Shown one piece after another: positions 18,138-25,843 of a stretch of DNA of 64,000 bases. The notes beneath the pieces were generated by a model. It was not told where the DNA came from, made no database searches, and saw only the letters and a program-made list of their open reading frames with translations. How positions within the stretch are numbered: the first letter of the stretch is position 1; each line of letters opens with the position of its first letter. The stretch comes from JAXLQL01 sp046331625. Lineage in GTDB: Bacteria > Acidobacteriota > Terriglobia > Bryobacterales > Bryobacteraceae. The stretch covers positions 1 through 64,000 of the forward strand of contig JAXLQL010000031.1 of NCBI GenBank assembly GCA_046331625.1, in the 5' to 3' direction. The position numbers and the translations under genes were made by a program.

Positions 18138-20582
18138 ATGCTCTGCAACCTGAGCGTCCCTGTGCGACGCGCGACATCTTTACTCTTTCTATTGCTATTG
18201 CTCTCATTGGCCGCTGCGCCGGTGCTGGCACAATCGCACGGCGGCGGCGAGGCCAACTTGGTGCTCCCCGACCTCGACAAGGCCACCTTCCTCGGAGGCA
18301 TCGGTGGCCGAAGTTTGCTCATGGTCGGCATCCTCGTATCCGTGCTCGGCCTCGGATTCGGCCTTCTGATCTACAAAGAACTCCAAGGCATGCCGGTCCA
18401 CAAGTCGATGCTCGAAGTCTCCGAGCTCATCTACGAAACCTGCAAGACCTACCTGCAGACGCAGGGCAAGTTCCTGATGATTCTCGAGATCTTCATCGGC
18501 GTCATCATCGTCTTCTACTTCGGATTCCTCCAACACTTCGACTTCCTCAAGGTGCTGATCATTCTCTTGTTCAGCATGGTCGGGATCCTCGGTAGCTACT
18601 CCGTTGCCTGGTTCGGCATCCGCGTCAACACCTTCGCGAATTCGCGCTGCGCGTTCGCCAGTCTTCGCGGCAAGCCGTGGCCCTGCTACGCGATTCCGCT
18701 CAAGGCCGGCATGAGCATCGGCATGCTCCTCATCTCGGTGGAGCTCTTCCTGATGCTGTGCATCCTGCTATTCGTCCCGGGCGACTACGCCGGACCCTGC
18801 TTCATCGGATTCGCTATCGGCGAATCGCTCGGCGCGGCTGCGCTCCGCGTGGCCGGCGGCATCTTTACGAAGATCGCCGACATCGGTTCGGACCTCATGA
18901 AGATCGTCTTCAAGATCAAGGAAGACGACGCCCGCAACCCTGGCGTGATCGCCGACTGCACGGGCGACAACGCGGGCGACTCGGTCGGCCCCTCGGCCGA
19001 CGGCTTCGAAACCTACGGTGTCACCGGCGTGGCGCTGATCTCGTTCATCCTGCTCGCTGTGAAGGATCCGTTGGTGCAAGTGCAACTGCTCGTGTGGATC
19101 TTCGTCATGCGCGTGATGATGGTGGTGGCCTCGGCCGCTTCCTACTTCATCAACGACATCATCGCCCGCGGCAAATACTCTGACGCGAACCGCTTCAACT
19201 TCGAAGCTCCGCTCACCTCGCTCGTCATGATCACCTCGGGCGTGTCTGTAGTGCTCACCTACATCGTCTCGTACCTGCTGATTCCGGATCTCGGCGGTGA
19301 TCCGAGCCTTTGGTGGAAGCTCTCTACCGTGATCACTTGCGGCACTCTCGCGGGCGCCATCATTCCCGAAGGCGTCAAGGTGTTCACGTCCACTGAATCG
19401 GCTCACGTACACGAAGTGGTCACGTCCTCGAAAGAAGGCGGCGCTTCGCTCAACATCCTCTCTGGTCTCGTGGCCGGCAACTTCAGCGCGTTCTGGCTCG
19501 GCATGGCGATCCTGCTGCTCATGACCGTCGCCTACATCGTGTCCGGCATGGGCTTGGCCTCGTTGATGCTCGCTCCGGCCGTGTTCTCGTTTGGTCTGGT
19601 CGCATTCGGATTCCTCGGCATGGGTCCGGTGACGATCGCGGTCGACTCCTACGGTCCCGTGACGGACAACGCGCAGTCGGTCTACGAGCTGTCCACCATC
19701 GAGTCGATCAAAGGCATCGAGGGCGAGATCAAGAAGGACTTCGGCTTCGATCCGAAGTTCGAAGAAGCCAAGCAGCATCTCGAAGAGAATGACGGCGCGG
19801 GCAACACGTTCAAGGCGACCGCGAAGCCGGTGCTGATCGGAACCGCGGTAGTGGGCGCCACCACGATGATCTTCTCGATCATCGTCACGCTCACCGGCGG
19901 TCTGAAGCCAGAACTGCTCAGCAACCTCTCGATTCTCTATCCGCCGTTCCTGCTCGGACTCATCACTGGCGGCGCGGTGATCTACTGGTTCACCGGCGCT
20001 TCCACGCAAGCCGTGACCACGGGCGCTTATCGCGCGGTGGAGTACATCAAGGCGAATATCAAGCTCGAGAGCACCACCAAAGCATCGGTCGAGGATTCGA
20101 AGAAGGTGGTGGAAATCTGCACGCAGTACGCCCAGAAAGGCATGTTCAACATCTTCCTGACGGTGTTCTTCGCCACGCTCTCGTTCGCGTTCTTCGAGCC
20201 CTACTTCTTCATCGGCTACCTGATCGCCATCGCGTTGTTCGGCTTGTATCAGGCGATCTTCATGGCCAACGCCGGCGGCGCTTGGGACAACGCGAAGAAG
20301 GTGGTGGAAACCGAGCTGAAGGCGAAGGGCACGCCGCTGCACGACGCCACGGTGGTGGGCGATACGGTGGGCGATCCGTTCAAGGACACGTCATCGGTGG
20401 CGCTCAACCCGATCATCAAGTTCACCACGCTGTTCGGATTGCTCGCGGTGGAACTCGCAGTGTCGCTTTCGCGGGAACAGGGAACCGCCTTCAGCACGAC
20501 GCTGGCCGTGGTGTTCCTGGTGATCGCGCTGTTCTTCGTCCACCGCTCCTTCTACGGGATGCGGATCGAAAGCGGCAAGTAG
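18138..20582 (+). CDS. hppA: Membrane-bound pyrophosphatase, proton or sodium pump
   Basis: 814 residues with about 16 hydrophobic helices. Couples PPi hydrolysis to export of H+ or Na+ across the membrane. Active-site motifs: DIGSDLMK (variant of D-V-G-A-D-L-V), DDARNPGVIADCTGDNAGD, and GDTVGDPFKDTSSVALNPIIK near the C-terminus. The GNTFKATAK segment has Lys where K+-dependent enzymes have Ala, suggesting a K+-independent type. The first ~32 residues (LLFLLLLLSLAAAPVLA) look like a cleavable signal peptide, which occurs in some divergent homologues. A GGGAG ribosome binding site precedes the ATG by 9 nt. The altered DxGxDL and D-N-x-G-D motifs mark it as a divergent clade. Confidence 0.93.
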   Translation: MLCNLSVPVRRATSLLFLLLLLSLAAAPVLAQSHGGGEANLVLPDLDKATFLGGIGGRSLLMVGILVSVLGLGFGLLIYKELQGMPVHKSMLEVSELIYETCKTYLQTQGKFLMILEIFIGVIIVFYFGFLQHFDFLKVLIILLFSMVGILGSYSVAWFGIRVNTFANSRCAFASLRGKPWPCYAIPLKAGMSIGMLLISVELFLMLCILLFVPGDYAGPCFIGFAIGESLGAAALRVAGGIFTKIADIGSDLMKIVFKIKEDDARNPGVIADCTGDNAGDSVGPSADGFETYGVTGVALISFILLAVKDPLVQVQLLVWIFVMRVMMVVASAASYFINDIIARGKYSDANRFNFEAPLTSLVMITSGVSVVLTYIVSYLLIPDLGGDPSLWWKLSTVITCGTLAGAIIPEGVKVFTSTESAHVHEVVTSSKEGGASLNILSGLVAGNFSAFWLGMAILLLMTVAYIVSGMGLASLMLAPAVFSFGLVAFGFLGMGPVTIAVDSYGPVTDNAQSVYELSTIESIKGIEGEIKKDFGFDPKFEEAKQHLEENDGAGNTFKATAKPVLIGTAVVGATTMIFSIIVTLTGGLKPELLSNLSILYPPFLLGLITGGAVIYWFTGASTQAVTTGAYRAVEYIKANIKLESTTKASVEDSKKVVEICTQYAQKGMFNIFLTVFFATLSFAFFEPYFFIGYLIAIALFGLYQAIFMANAGGAWDNAKKVVETELKAKGTPLHDATVVGDTVGDPFKDTSSVALNPIIKFTTLFGLLAVELAVSLSREQGTAFSTTLAVVFLVIALFFVHRSFYGMRIESGK

Positions 20583-20708
20583 TCCGCTTCACATTCGCAC
20601 GAACTTACGCGGCGCTCGGGCAGGTCTCGCCCGGCGCCGCGTTTGCTTTCCGGGCTCCCTCGCTCGCGGACCAGAGTCTGATCGGTCCGCCGGAAGCCGG
20701 CTGGGGCA

Positions 20709-20915
20709 TCAGTAATCGAGGATCCGATCGTACTCGTCATGCGGACCGATCCAGCACCCTAAGAGGGCGTCGCCTCTGCCTATCGCGAGCGCAGCAACGG
20801 ATGCGCGGGGTTGACTCTAAGAGAAGGAACTGCTTGTCCGCCTGATCCATCACCCGTTTGGGAGCTTATCGTAGTGGTCCCAGAATTCCGGAAGGGCTCG
20901 GGACCGGAATTTCAC
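20709..20915 (-). pseudogene. Remnant of a RelE/ParE-like toxin gene
   Basis: Fragments of one toxin are recognisable: FRSRALPEFWDHYDKLPNG from a GTG at 20915, then a stop; ADKQFLLLES and NPAHPLLRSR in two other frames; and IGRGDALLGCWIGPHDEYDRILDY back in the first frame. The middle is shortened compared with normal ~95-residue toxins, and there are at least two frameshifts plus in-frame stops, so it cannot make an active toxin. It lies directly downstream of the antitoxin-like gene, the usual order for such modules. Confidence 0.7.
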
Positions 20916-21153
20916 TGGCGCGCCCGTTGCGCGCGACGAAGCTCCAGCCCTCTCGCGGGCACGTATCCTGACCTGCGGCGATCTGGCGGCCAATCTTCTC
21001 CATGAAGGCGGTTGCACGCCCGCCATGGCCGAAATCGCTTTCGATCTGGCGACCCCAAGCTTCTTCCCGCAACTCATCAAACCAATCCGTCAGCTCTTGC
21101 CGTTCCGGCTCGGAGCGCTGAGAAATGACGACCTCGTTTGCCTCGACGGTCAT
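20866..21153 (-). CDS. Antitoxin-like protein of a decayed toxin-antitoxin pair
   Basis: 95 residues. SEPERQELTDWFDELREEAWGRQIESDF and ATAFMEKIGRQIAAGQ match short helical antitoxins that precede RelE/ParE-like toxins. After residue ~62 the sequence (DTCPREGWSFVARNG and on) no longer looks like the family and overlaps the start of the toxin remnant, so the 3-prime end has probably been frameshifted. It may still be made as an orphan antitoxin, or be decaying with its partner. Confidence 0.5.
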   Translation of the reverse strand: MTVEANEVVISQRSEPERQELTDWFDELREEAWGRQIESDFGHGGRATAFMEKIGRQIAAGQDTCPREGWSFVARNGRASEIPVPSPSGILGPLR

Positions 21154-21295
21154 ACCCTCGACTTACCCTTGTCACGTGCCAATCGCAACCTTCGAGTTGA
21201 ACCGCAAGCCTGCCCCAAGGTAAGGCACCACCAACTTTCCGGCTTGGAGCAGGCTCTGGCCTGCCCCCGTTTATTTTCGCATTGCAGCTGTCAGC

Positions 21296-22051
21296 CTACC
21301 GCGCCGCGAGCCGAATGCGCACGAGCAAATCATGCAACGCCTCCCGGCTCGAAGGCGACTCTGGCAGCTTGGAACCTCGCGCGGCCTCTTCTAACTCCCG
21401 AACGAGACGCGAATACTCATTCCGGTGGAGCTCCATCTCGGGAGACTCGAGTGTGCCTTTCTCCGCACCACCGGTTTTTCGCCGGACCAACTCATCGATG
21501 TATGGCAGCCGGTACTCCTCGTTGAGCGCCACCAGATTGGCTTCGATCCTCCCCGTTCGCATCAAATGGATCCCTGTGAGCAACACTCGATAGACGTAAA
21601 GTAGCGGCTTCACGCGCCTCGGCTGCTCCTTCTCGAACAAGTTCCACTGCGTTGCCGCGAAGCCAAGGTAGTGATGGCTGTGCCGCCGCGTGATACAGCC
21701 GCGCGAGATCTCCTTCAGTTGCTCATGCTCCGGGCTCGACTGCACGATCAGCGGCGAGTACAACTGCTCGAGCACGTAGCCATTCCTCTTGAGCAGCATC
21801 GTGAAGAACTTCAGAACGTCGTGCGTGACCAAGTCCATCTCGACGCTGCCGCGCATCCCTTCTACTTCCAGCGTCTCACGTTTCGGCAACAGCCCCGCGG
21901 CTTCGGCGATCGGCAGGATGTGAGCGCCGCGCAAGTCATAATCGGAATCGGGTGACGGGAATCCGTAGAGATGTGCGCCGCTTACCGTGGCGAAAAGCAG
22001 CGGATACGGATGGCGCGCCACCTCGGCCCGCAATACCTCATAGTCGATCAC
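21296..22051 (-). CDS. RlaP-type predicted nucleotidyltransferase, paralog 1
   Basis: 251 residues from a GTG at 22051, chosen because homology starts at IDYEVLRAEVARHPYPLLF; it overlaps the upstream paralog by 14 bp. Polymerase-beta-type nucleotidyltransferase signature: SGAHLYGFPSPDSDYDLRG, with the acidic pair D37/D39, then LPKRETLEVEG and a helical region (HHYLGFAATQWNLFEKEQPRRVKPLLYVYRVLLTG) typical of the RNA-ligase-associated pol-beta (RlaP, PF10127) family. The family is proposed to act in RNA repair. No RNA ligase or archease gene is present here. Confidence 0.8.
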   Translation of the reverse strand: MIDYEVLRAEVARHPYPLLFATVSGAHLYGFPSPDSDYDLRGAHILPIAEAAGLLPKRETLEVEGMRGSVEMDLVTHDVLKFFTMLLKRNGYVLEQLYSPLIVQSSPEHEQLKEISRGCITRRHSHHYLGFAATQWNLFEKEQPRRVKPLLYVYRVLLTGIHLMRTGRIEANLVALNEEYRLPYIDELVRRKTGGAEKGTLESPEMELHRNEYSRLVRELEEAARGSKLPESPSSREALHDLLVRIRLAAR

Positions 22052-22952
22052 GGGGATTCTCCTTGTGGTAGCCTTCCGCCGTCGCATGCCGGCGCGCGCG
22101 CAGCAAGAACTCGTTGGCCCTCGCATAGTCGGGGTGCTCGGGCAGCGATGTGCCCGCCAACGCATCGTCCAACTCGCGGTGGAGCTGCAGCCGCCACGAC
22201 TCTACCTTTTCCCAGGGAACCTCGCCGCGCCGGATCGCCAGCAATTGCTCCCGATATCCGTCTACGCGCAAAGGAACGAACCCCTCACGCAACACCGTGA
22301 CGCCGGAGAGCAGCAGCCGGATCAGGTGCATCACGTGCTTCCATCGCAGAGCATGGTTGTTGCGCAAGTCTTGTTCGAGTTTCTTGAACTGCGAAAGCAC
22401 ATAAGAGTTATAAGTGCGATGAACGTGCCGCGAAAGAAAGATCTCGTGCATCGCGATCAACTCTTGCGCAAGCGGCGTGCATGCCTCGATGAGCGGCGAG
22501 TACAAGCACTCGAGCACGTTCGGATTTGCCTTCAACGCCAGCCGAATGAACTTCTCGATCTCCCAGTAGCATTCCTCCTGGTCGCTTTCGATCTGCCCAG
22601 GAACTCCCGCTAGAGACCAATGCCAATCCGCCGGTGGAAGAAAGAAACCGCGCCGGTCAACGTCGGATCCCTCTTGGTCCAACCCGTAGGCCCGTGACCC
22701 AACGATGCACTGAAACTGCACATACGGCCGCAACAACTCGGGCTCCACCGCGCCCGGCACTTCGGCGTCAGCGTGTTTGAAGATCGTCAGTTCATAGCGG
22801 CGAAAACTACCTTCAGCGCCGTCCGTGAATCGCACCCGGTATCCGTGCTCGGGTGCATCCGGCGCATGCGAGACGATGCCCACACGCCCATCGGCGCGCG
22901 TCAGCACCTTGGTGCCCGCGGGGATGACGAAATGCGGCTGGACCGGCTTCAC
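22038..22952 (-). CDS. RlaP-type predicted nucleotidyltransferase, paralog 2
   Basis: 304 residues from GTG 22952, preceded by GGAG; the frame is open further upstream to 23072 but that stretch is unlike the family. Residues ~1-60 (IPAGTKVLTRADGRVGIVSHAPD, HGYRVRFTDGAEGSF) form a small SH3-like beta domain absent from paralog 1. The nucleotidyltransferase signature follows: CIVGSRAYGLDQEGSDVDRRG with acidic pair D-V-D, then ECYWEIEKFIRLALKANPNVLECLYSP and WKHVMHLIRLLLSG. It overlaps paralog 1 and they are surely co-transcribed. Substrate unknown; RNA end repair or tRNA modification is the family proposal. Confidence 0.8.
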   Translation of the reverse strand: MKPVQPHFVIPAGTKVLTRADGRVGIVSHAPDAPEHGYRVRFTDGAEGSFRRYELTIFKHADAEVPGAVEPELLRPYVQFQCIVGSRAYGLDQEGSDVDRRGFFLPPADWHWSLAGVPGQIESDQEECYWEIEKFIRLALKANPNVLECLYSPLIEACTPLAQELIAMHEIFLSRHVHRTYNSYVLSQFKKLEQDLRNNHALRWKHVMHLIRLLLSGVTVLREGFVPLRVDGYREQLLAIRRGEVPWEKVESWRLQLHRELDDALAGTSLPEHPDYARANEFLLRARRHATAEGYHKENPRDRL

Positions 22953-23088
22953 CGTGACTCCAGAATACACGCCGACACGCCGAGTCCGGGCATCCCGGCT
23001 ACGATCATCAGCAGTTCCAGACTTGGCTCTCAGACCGTTCACTTCGGACCGCGACGCAGACTTGGGGCGCACGCTTCAGCTTGCTGGC

Positions 23089-23104
23089 GGGTGCTTCGGC
23101 ACCC
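23089..23104 (-). terminator. UUCG-loop hairpin, possible terminator
   Basis: Perfect 6-bp stem GGGTGC / GCACCC with a TTCG tetraloop, 90 bp downstream of the small secreted-protein gene on the minus strand. No clear T-run follows, so factor-independent termination is uncertain. Confidence 0.35.
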
Positions 23105-23193
23105 ACTCTCACCGCGTCAAAGCAGCCCGGGTCGGGCTTTCAGCGAGCGTCGGACGTCACTCGCGCTACTAGCTCAGGCACGTCCTCTTTCGG

Positions 23194-23544
23194 CTACGAC
23201 TTGGCGCGCTTGGCCACGAACTCCGACGGATTCTGCCCGCCTTCGCGCTTGAACTTGATCTCGTCACCCGACACCTTCCCCGTGAACGTACGCTTGCCGC
23301 GCTGCGTCTCGATCGAGAATGACACCGTGTCTCCAGCCACCTTGCCGTTCTCGATCTTCATGCTCCCATTCGGATCCGTCACCGTGCCCGTCAACGCTTC
23401 CCCGCTCACGGTGAATTGAAAGGTGGTCTCCACGCTCTGACCGCCGCGACTCACCTGACCGCTCCACTTTCCACTGATGTCGGCGGCGAGCGCAACGAAC
23501 GTACTGACCGCGATTCCAAGGGCGACTCGAATGATTCTGTTCAT
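23194..23544 (-). CDS. Small secreted beta-rich protein
   Basis: 116 residues from MNRIIRVALGIAVSTFVALA, a clear signal peptide ending near ALAADISG; an upstream ATG at 23601 would bury it and overlap the next gene, so the internal ATG is preferred. The mature part (ISGKWSGQVSRGGQSVETTFQFTVSGEALTGTVTDPNG) is a run of short beta-strands of a kind frequent in Acidobacteria secreted proteins. No enzymatic motif. It lies 17 bp downstream of the esterase gene and is probably co-transcribed. Confidence 0.7.
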   Translation of the reverse strand: MNRIIRVALGIAVSTFVALAADISGKWSGQVSRGGQSVETTFQFTVSGEALTGTVTDPNGSMKIENGKVAGDTVSFSIETQRGKRTFTGKVSGDEIKFKREGGQNPSEFVAKRAKS

Positions 23545-23560
23545 GGCGTACATTCTACGC

Positions 23561-25582
23561 TCATCGCAGAAATTCCGCCACGAACTCGGCATCCTGCGCA
23601 TCGGCCATATCGGTCAAATCGCCCAGCACCCATCGATAACGAAACCCGAGCCCCACGTCCACCACGCGACCCATCCAATTCACCGGATCCGTGCGCAACA
23701 ACTCGCGCTTGCCCATCCGTTCCGCCAAGTCCTCGATCTCCCACCGCAGCGCAAAGCCATGGATCACCGCATCGGAAAGCGCCGTGTTCATCGTCTGCTC
23801 GAGCGCATCCGGAAACCCGTAAGGCGACCGGTCAAGCCACACCTTCCCAATCCGCGGATCCGCCGCAGCAGCCAGCAGCAGCCACACGCCCTTGATCCCC
23901 TGCGCCGCCGCACGGATCGACCTCGCATCCACATCCGGACGCGCGGCGAGCAGGTCCACGCCACGCACGATATCCCGCGCCCGCAACGACGGCAAATCGA
24001 GCCCGATCTGATCCGCGCGCGTGTTCGCGAGCCAATCGCCGACATACGGCCGCCGATCGTCATACTTGCTCGACCGCCGCGGATCCATCTTCAGCACCAT
24101 GTTGCCGGCCTTTGCAATTCGTTCCGCAATCGTATCCGAAAGCCGCCCGCCCAACAACAGCACAGCCAGCTTCTTCCCACTCGACATCGGAATCAACAAG
24201 CTCCCCGCGAGTTCGATGCCCGGCTCGCTCTCGAAGCGAATCTGCTGCGCACGGAACCCGCTGCCCACCGACTCGCGCATCACGCGCGCCACCGGCGCCG
24301 GCAGATTCACCACGATCTGCATCCGCCGCAACTCCGCCGCCAACTCCGCGCGCGTGCCCGCCTTGCGCTTCGCCTGGAAGCTCTCGAGGATCACCTGATT
24401 CAGCTTGCGCGATCCCGGTTCATCCTCCACGTGACCCGTGCGGCTCGCCAGCAGCGTCTCGTTCGGAAACATCTTCACCGCCACATCGCGCGAATCCCCC
24501 TCGCCATCTTTCAACCAGCGAATCAACCACGCGTACATCGCCTCGCGACTCGCCTTCGGCGTTCCATGCCCGCCCTTGCCTACGAAGTAGCCGAGCTTCT
24601 CCTCGGCGCCGTAGATCCGATACCATCGCCGCGCCTCTTCGTAAACCAGCTTCGCGCCCGCCGGCGTGAAGTAGTCTTCCTCGGTCGCGTGGAGCTGCCA
24701 CGGCACCGGCGCCGAAAGTTCCACGAAGTCCGCGGTATCGAGCCCGATCGCCAAGTGCCGCGGCAAAGTCATCTCCGAATGCGGATTGGCTCCGGAGAAC
24801 AACAGCCGGTACGAGTTCGGAAAGCACGCCGGAATCACCGCTTTCAATCGCGCATCCAGCGCTCCGATGAAGGTGGTGAGCGCACCGCCGCCCGAGCATC
24901 CCGCAGCACCGAGCCGCGCCGGATCCACCTCGAGCCGGCTCGCCAGGTAATCGAGCGATCGCTTCGCGTCGTGAATGAAGTACCGCGCCAACCCTTCGCC
25001 GATCAGGCTCGCCTGCGCGCCTTGATGGATGTGCTCGTTCACTGACCATCCCGCGGCCGGAGCCTTCAACTGCGCGTCATATGTCTGCTCGCGCTCGCCT
25101 TGCCCCGCCGGATCGAACGCCAGCGACACGAAACCCTTCAACGCCAGATTCGCCGCCAGCCACTGCGGCTCGGCTTTGCCTTCTTGCGTGTGGCCCGCCT
25201 GCAATAGCACACCCGGATAGCGCCCCGGCTTCGATGGCCGGTAGAGATTCGCCGTCACCCAATATCCCGGCAGGCTTTCGTACATCACGTTCTCGATCTC
25301 GTAGCCGTCAGCCTTTGTGCGCCGCGCGACCCGCGCCCGCAACGGACCTTCATACTCCGGCAATCCGCCGAGCGCCTCGAGAATCTTCGCGCGCACCACC
25401 TTCTTGCGCTCTTCGGCCTCGGCCACCGTGCGCACGCGCGCCACCTCCGCTTCGCGCGCATCCAACAACCGCTGCGCGATCTTGTCCATCCATTTCAGCA
25501 ACGGATCATCGGGCGGCGTCTGCGCGAGCGTCGTCCGCGCGAGAAGGGCCACCGCGCACGCGAAACCGAAGACTTGTTTCAT
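23561..25582 (-). CDS. Secreted alpha/beta hydrolase, acetyl-xylan-esterase-like
   Basis: 673 residues with an N-terminal signal peptide (MKQVFGFACAVALLARTTLAQ). The alpha/beta hydrolase domain covers ~85-370: YWVTANLYRPSKPGRYPGVL, then the nucleophile elbow GCSGGGALT, then HATEEDYFTPAGAK and GKGGHGTP, which could supply the acid and His. The C-terminal ~250 residues repeat a weaker hydrolase-like fold (LAVLLLGGRLSDTIAERIAKAG) without an obvious serine elbow. The family includes acetyl xylan esterases and peptidase-like hydrolases; substrate is not determinable. Divergent from the riboswitch-controlled operon, with only ~35 bp before the riboswitch region. Confidence 0.8.
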   Translation of the reverse strand: MKQVFGFACAVALLARTTLAQTPPDDPLLKWMDKIAQRLLDAREAEVARVRTVAEAEERKKVVRAKILEALGGLPEYEGPLRARVARRTKADGYEIENVMYESLPGYWVTANLYRPSKPGRYPGVLLQAGHTQEGKAEPQWLAANLALKGFVSLAFDPAGQGEREQTYDAQLKAPAAGWSVNEHIHQGAQASLIGEGLARYFIHDAKRSLDYLASRLEVDPARLGAAGCSGGGALTTFIGALDARLKAVIPACFPNSYRLLFSGANPHSEMTLPRHLAIGLDTADFVELSAPVPWQLHATEEDYFTPAGAKLVYEEARRWYRIYGAEEKLGYFVGKGGHGTPKASREAMYAWLIRWLKDGEGDSRDVAVKMFPNETLLASRTGHVEDEPGSRKLNQVILESFQAKRKAGTRAELAAELRRMQIVVNLPAPVARVMRESVGSGFRAQQIRFESEPGIELAGSLLIPMSSGKKLAVLLLGGRLSDTIAERIAKAGNMVLKMDPRRSSKYDDRRPYVGDWLANTRADQIGLDLPSLRARDIVRGVDLLAARPDVDARSIRAAAQGIKGVWLLLAAAADPRIGKVWLDRSPYGFPDALEQTMNTALSDAVIHGFALRWEIEDLAERMGKRELLRTDPVNWMGRVVDVGLGFRYRWVLGDLTDMADAQDAEFVAEFLR

Positions 25583-25619
25583 GACGAATCCTCACGATAC
25601 CGCAGCTCGTGTGCTATCC

Positions 25620-25812
25620 TCATCGATTCCAGGTACGCCCTCCAGTGGAAGGCGTTGAAAAGGGAACCCGGTGAGAACCCGGGACTGCCCCGCAGCGGTA
25701 AGGAGAACGAACGTTGCATCCGACACTGGCTCGCACCGGCGAGCTGGGAAGTCGCAACTAGTAGGTAGCTCTCGAGTCCGAAGACCTGCCTGGGACAGCC
25801 TGCAAGGCTGAA
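25620..25812 (+). promoter_or_regulatory. Cobalamin riboswitch
   Basis: The conserved core is at 25661-25701, including GGGACTGCCCCGCAGCGGTA, and the B12 box AGTCCGAAGACCTGCC at 25775-25790. A short hairpin (CAGCC / GGCTG, 25796-25810) follows right after the B12 box and lies just before the TonB receptor start, consistent with an expression platform that blocks translation or transcription when adenosylcobalamin binds. It should control the whole B12 salvage operon downstream. Confidence 0.95.
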
Positions 25813-25843
25813 TGCCGGTTTGCTCTCGAAGGGGGGGCAGGTC

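Noticed and set aside
18768..20342. Long minus-strand open frame (~520 codons) opposite hppA
   Set aside because: Antisense shadow of a strongly conserved gene; composition is Arg/His/Glu-rich with no recognisable domain.
20851..20853. TGA inside the toxin fragment as another selenocysteine codon
   Set aside because: Unlike osmC, the toxin has further stops and frame changes, and no Cys is expected at that position.
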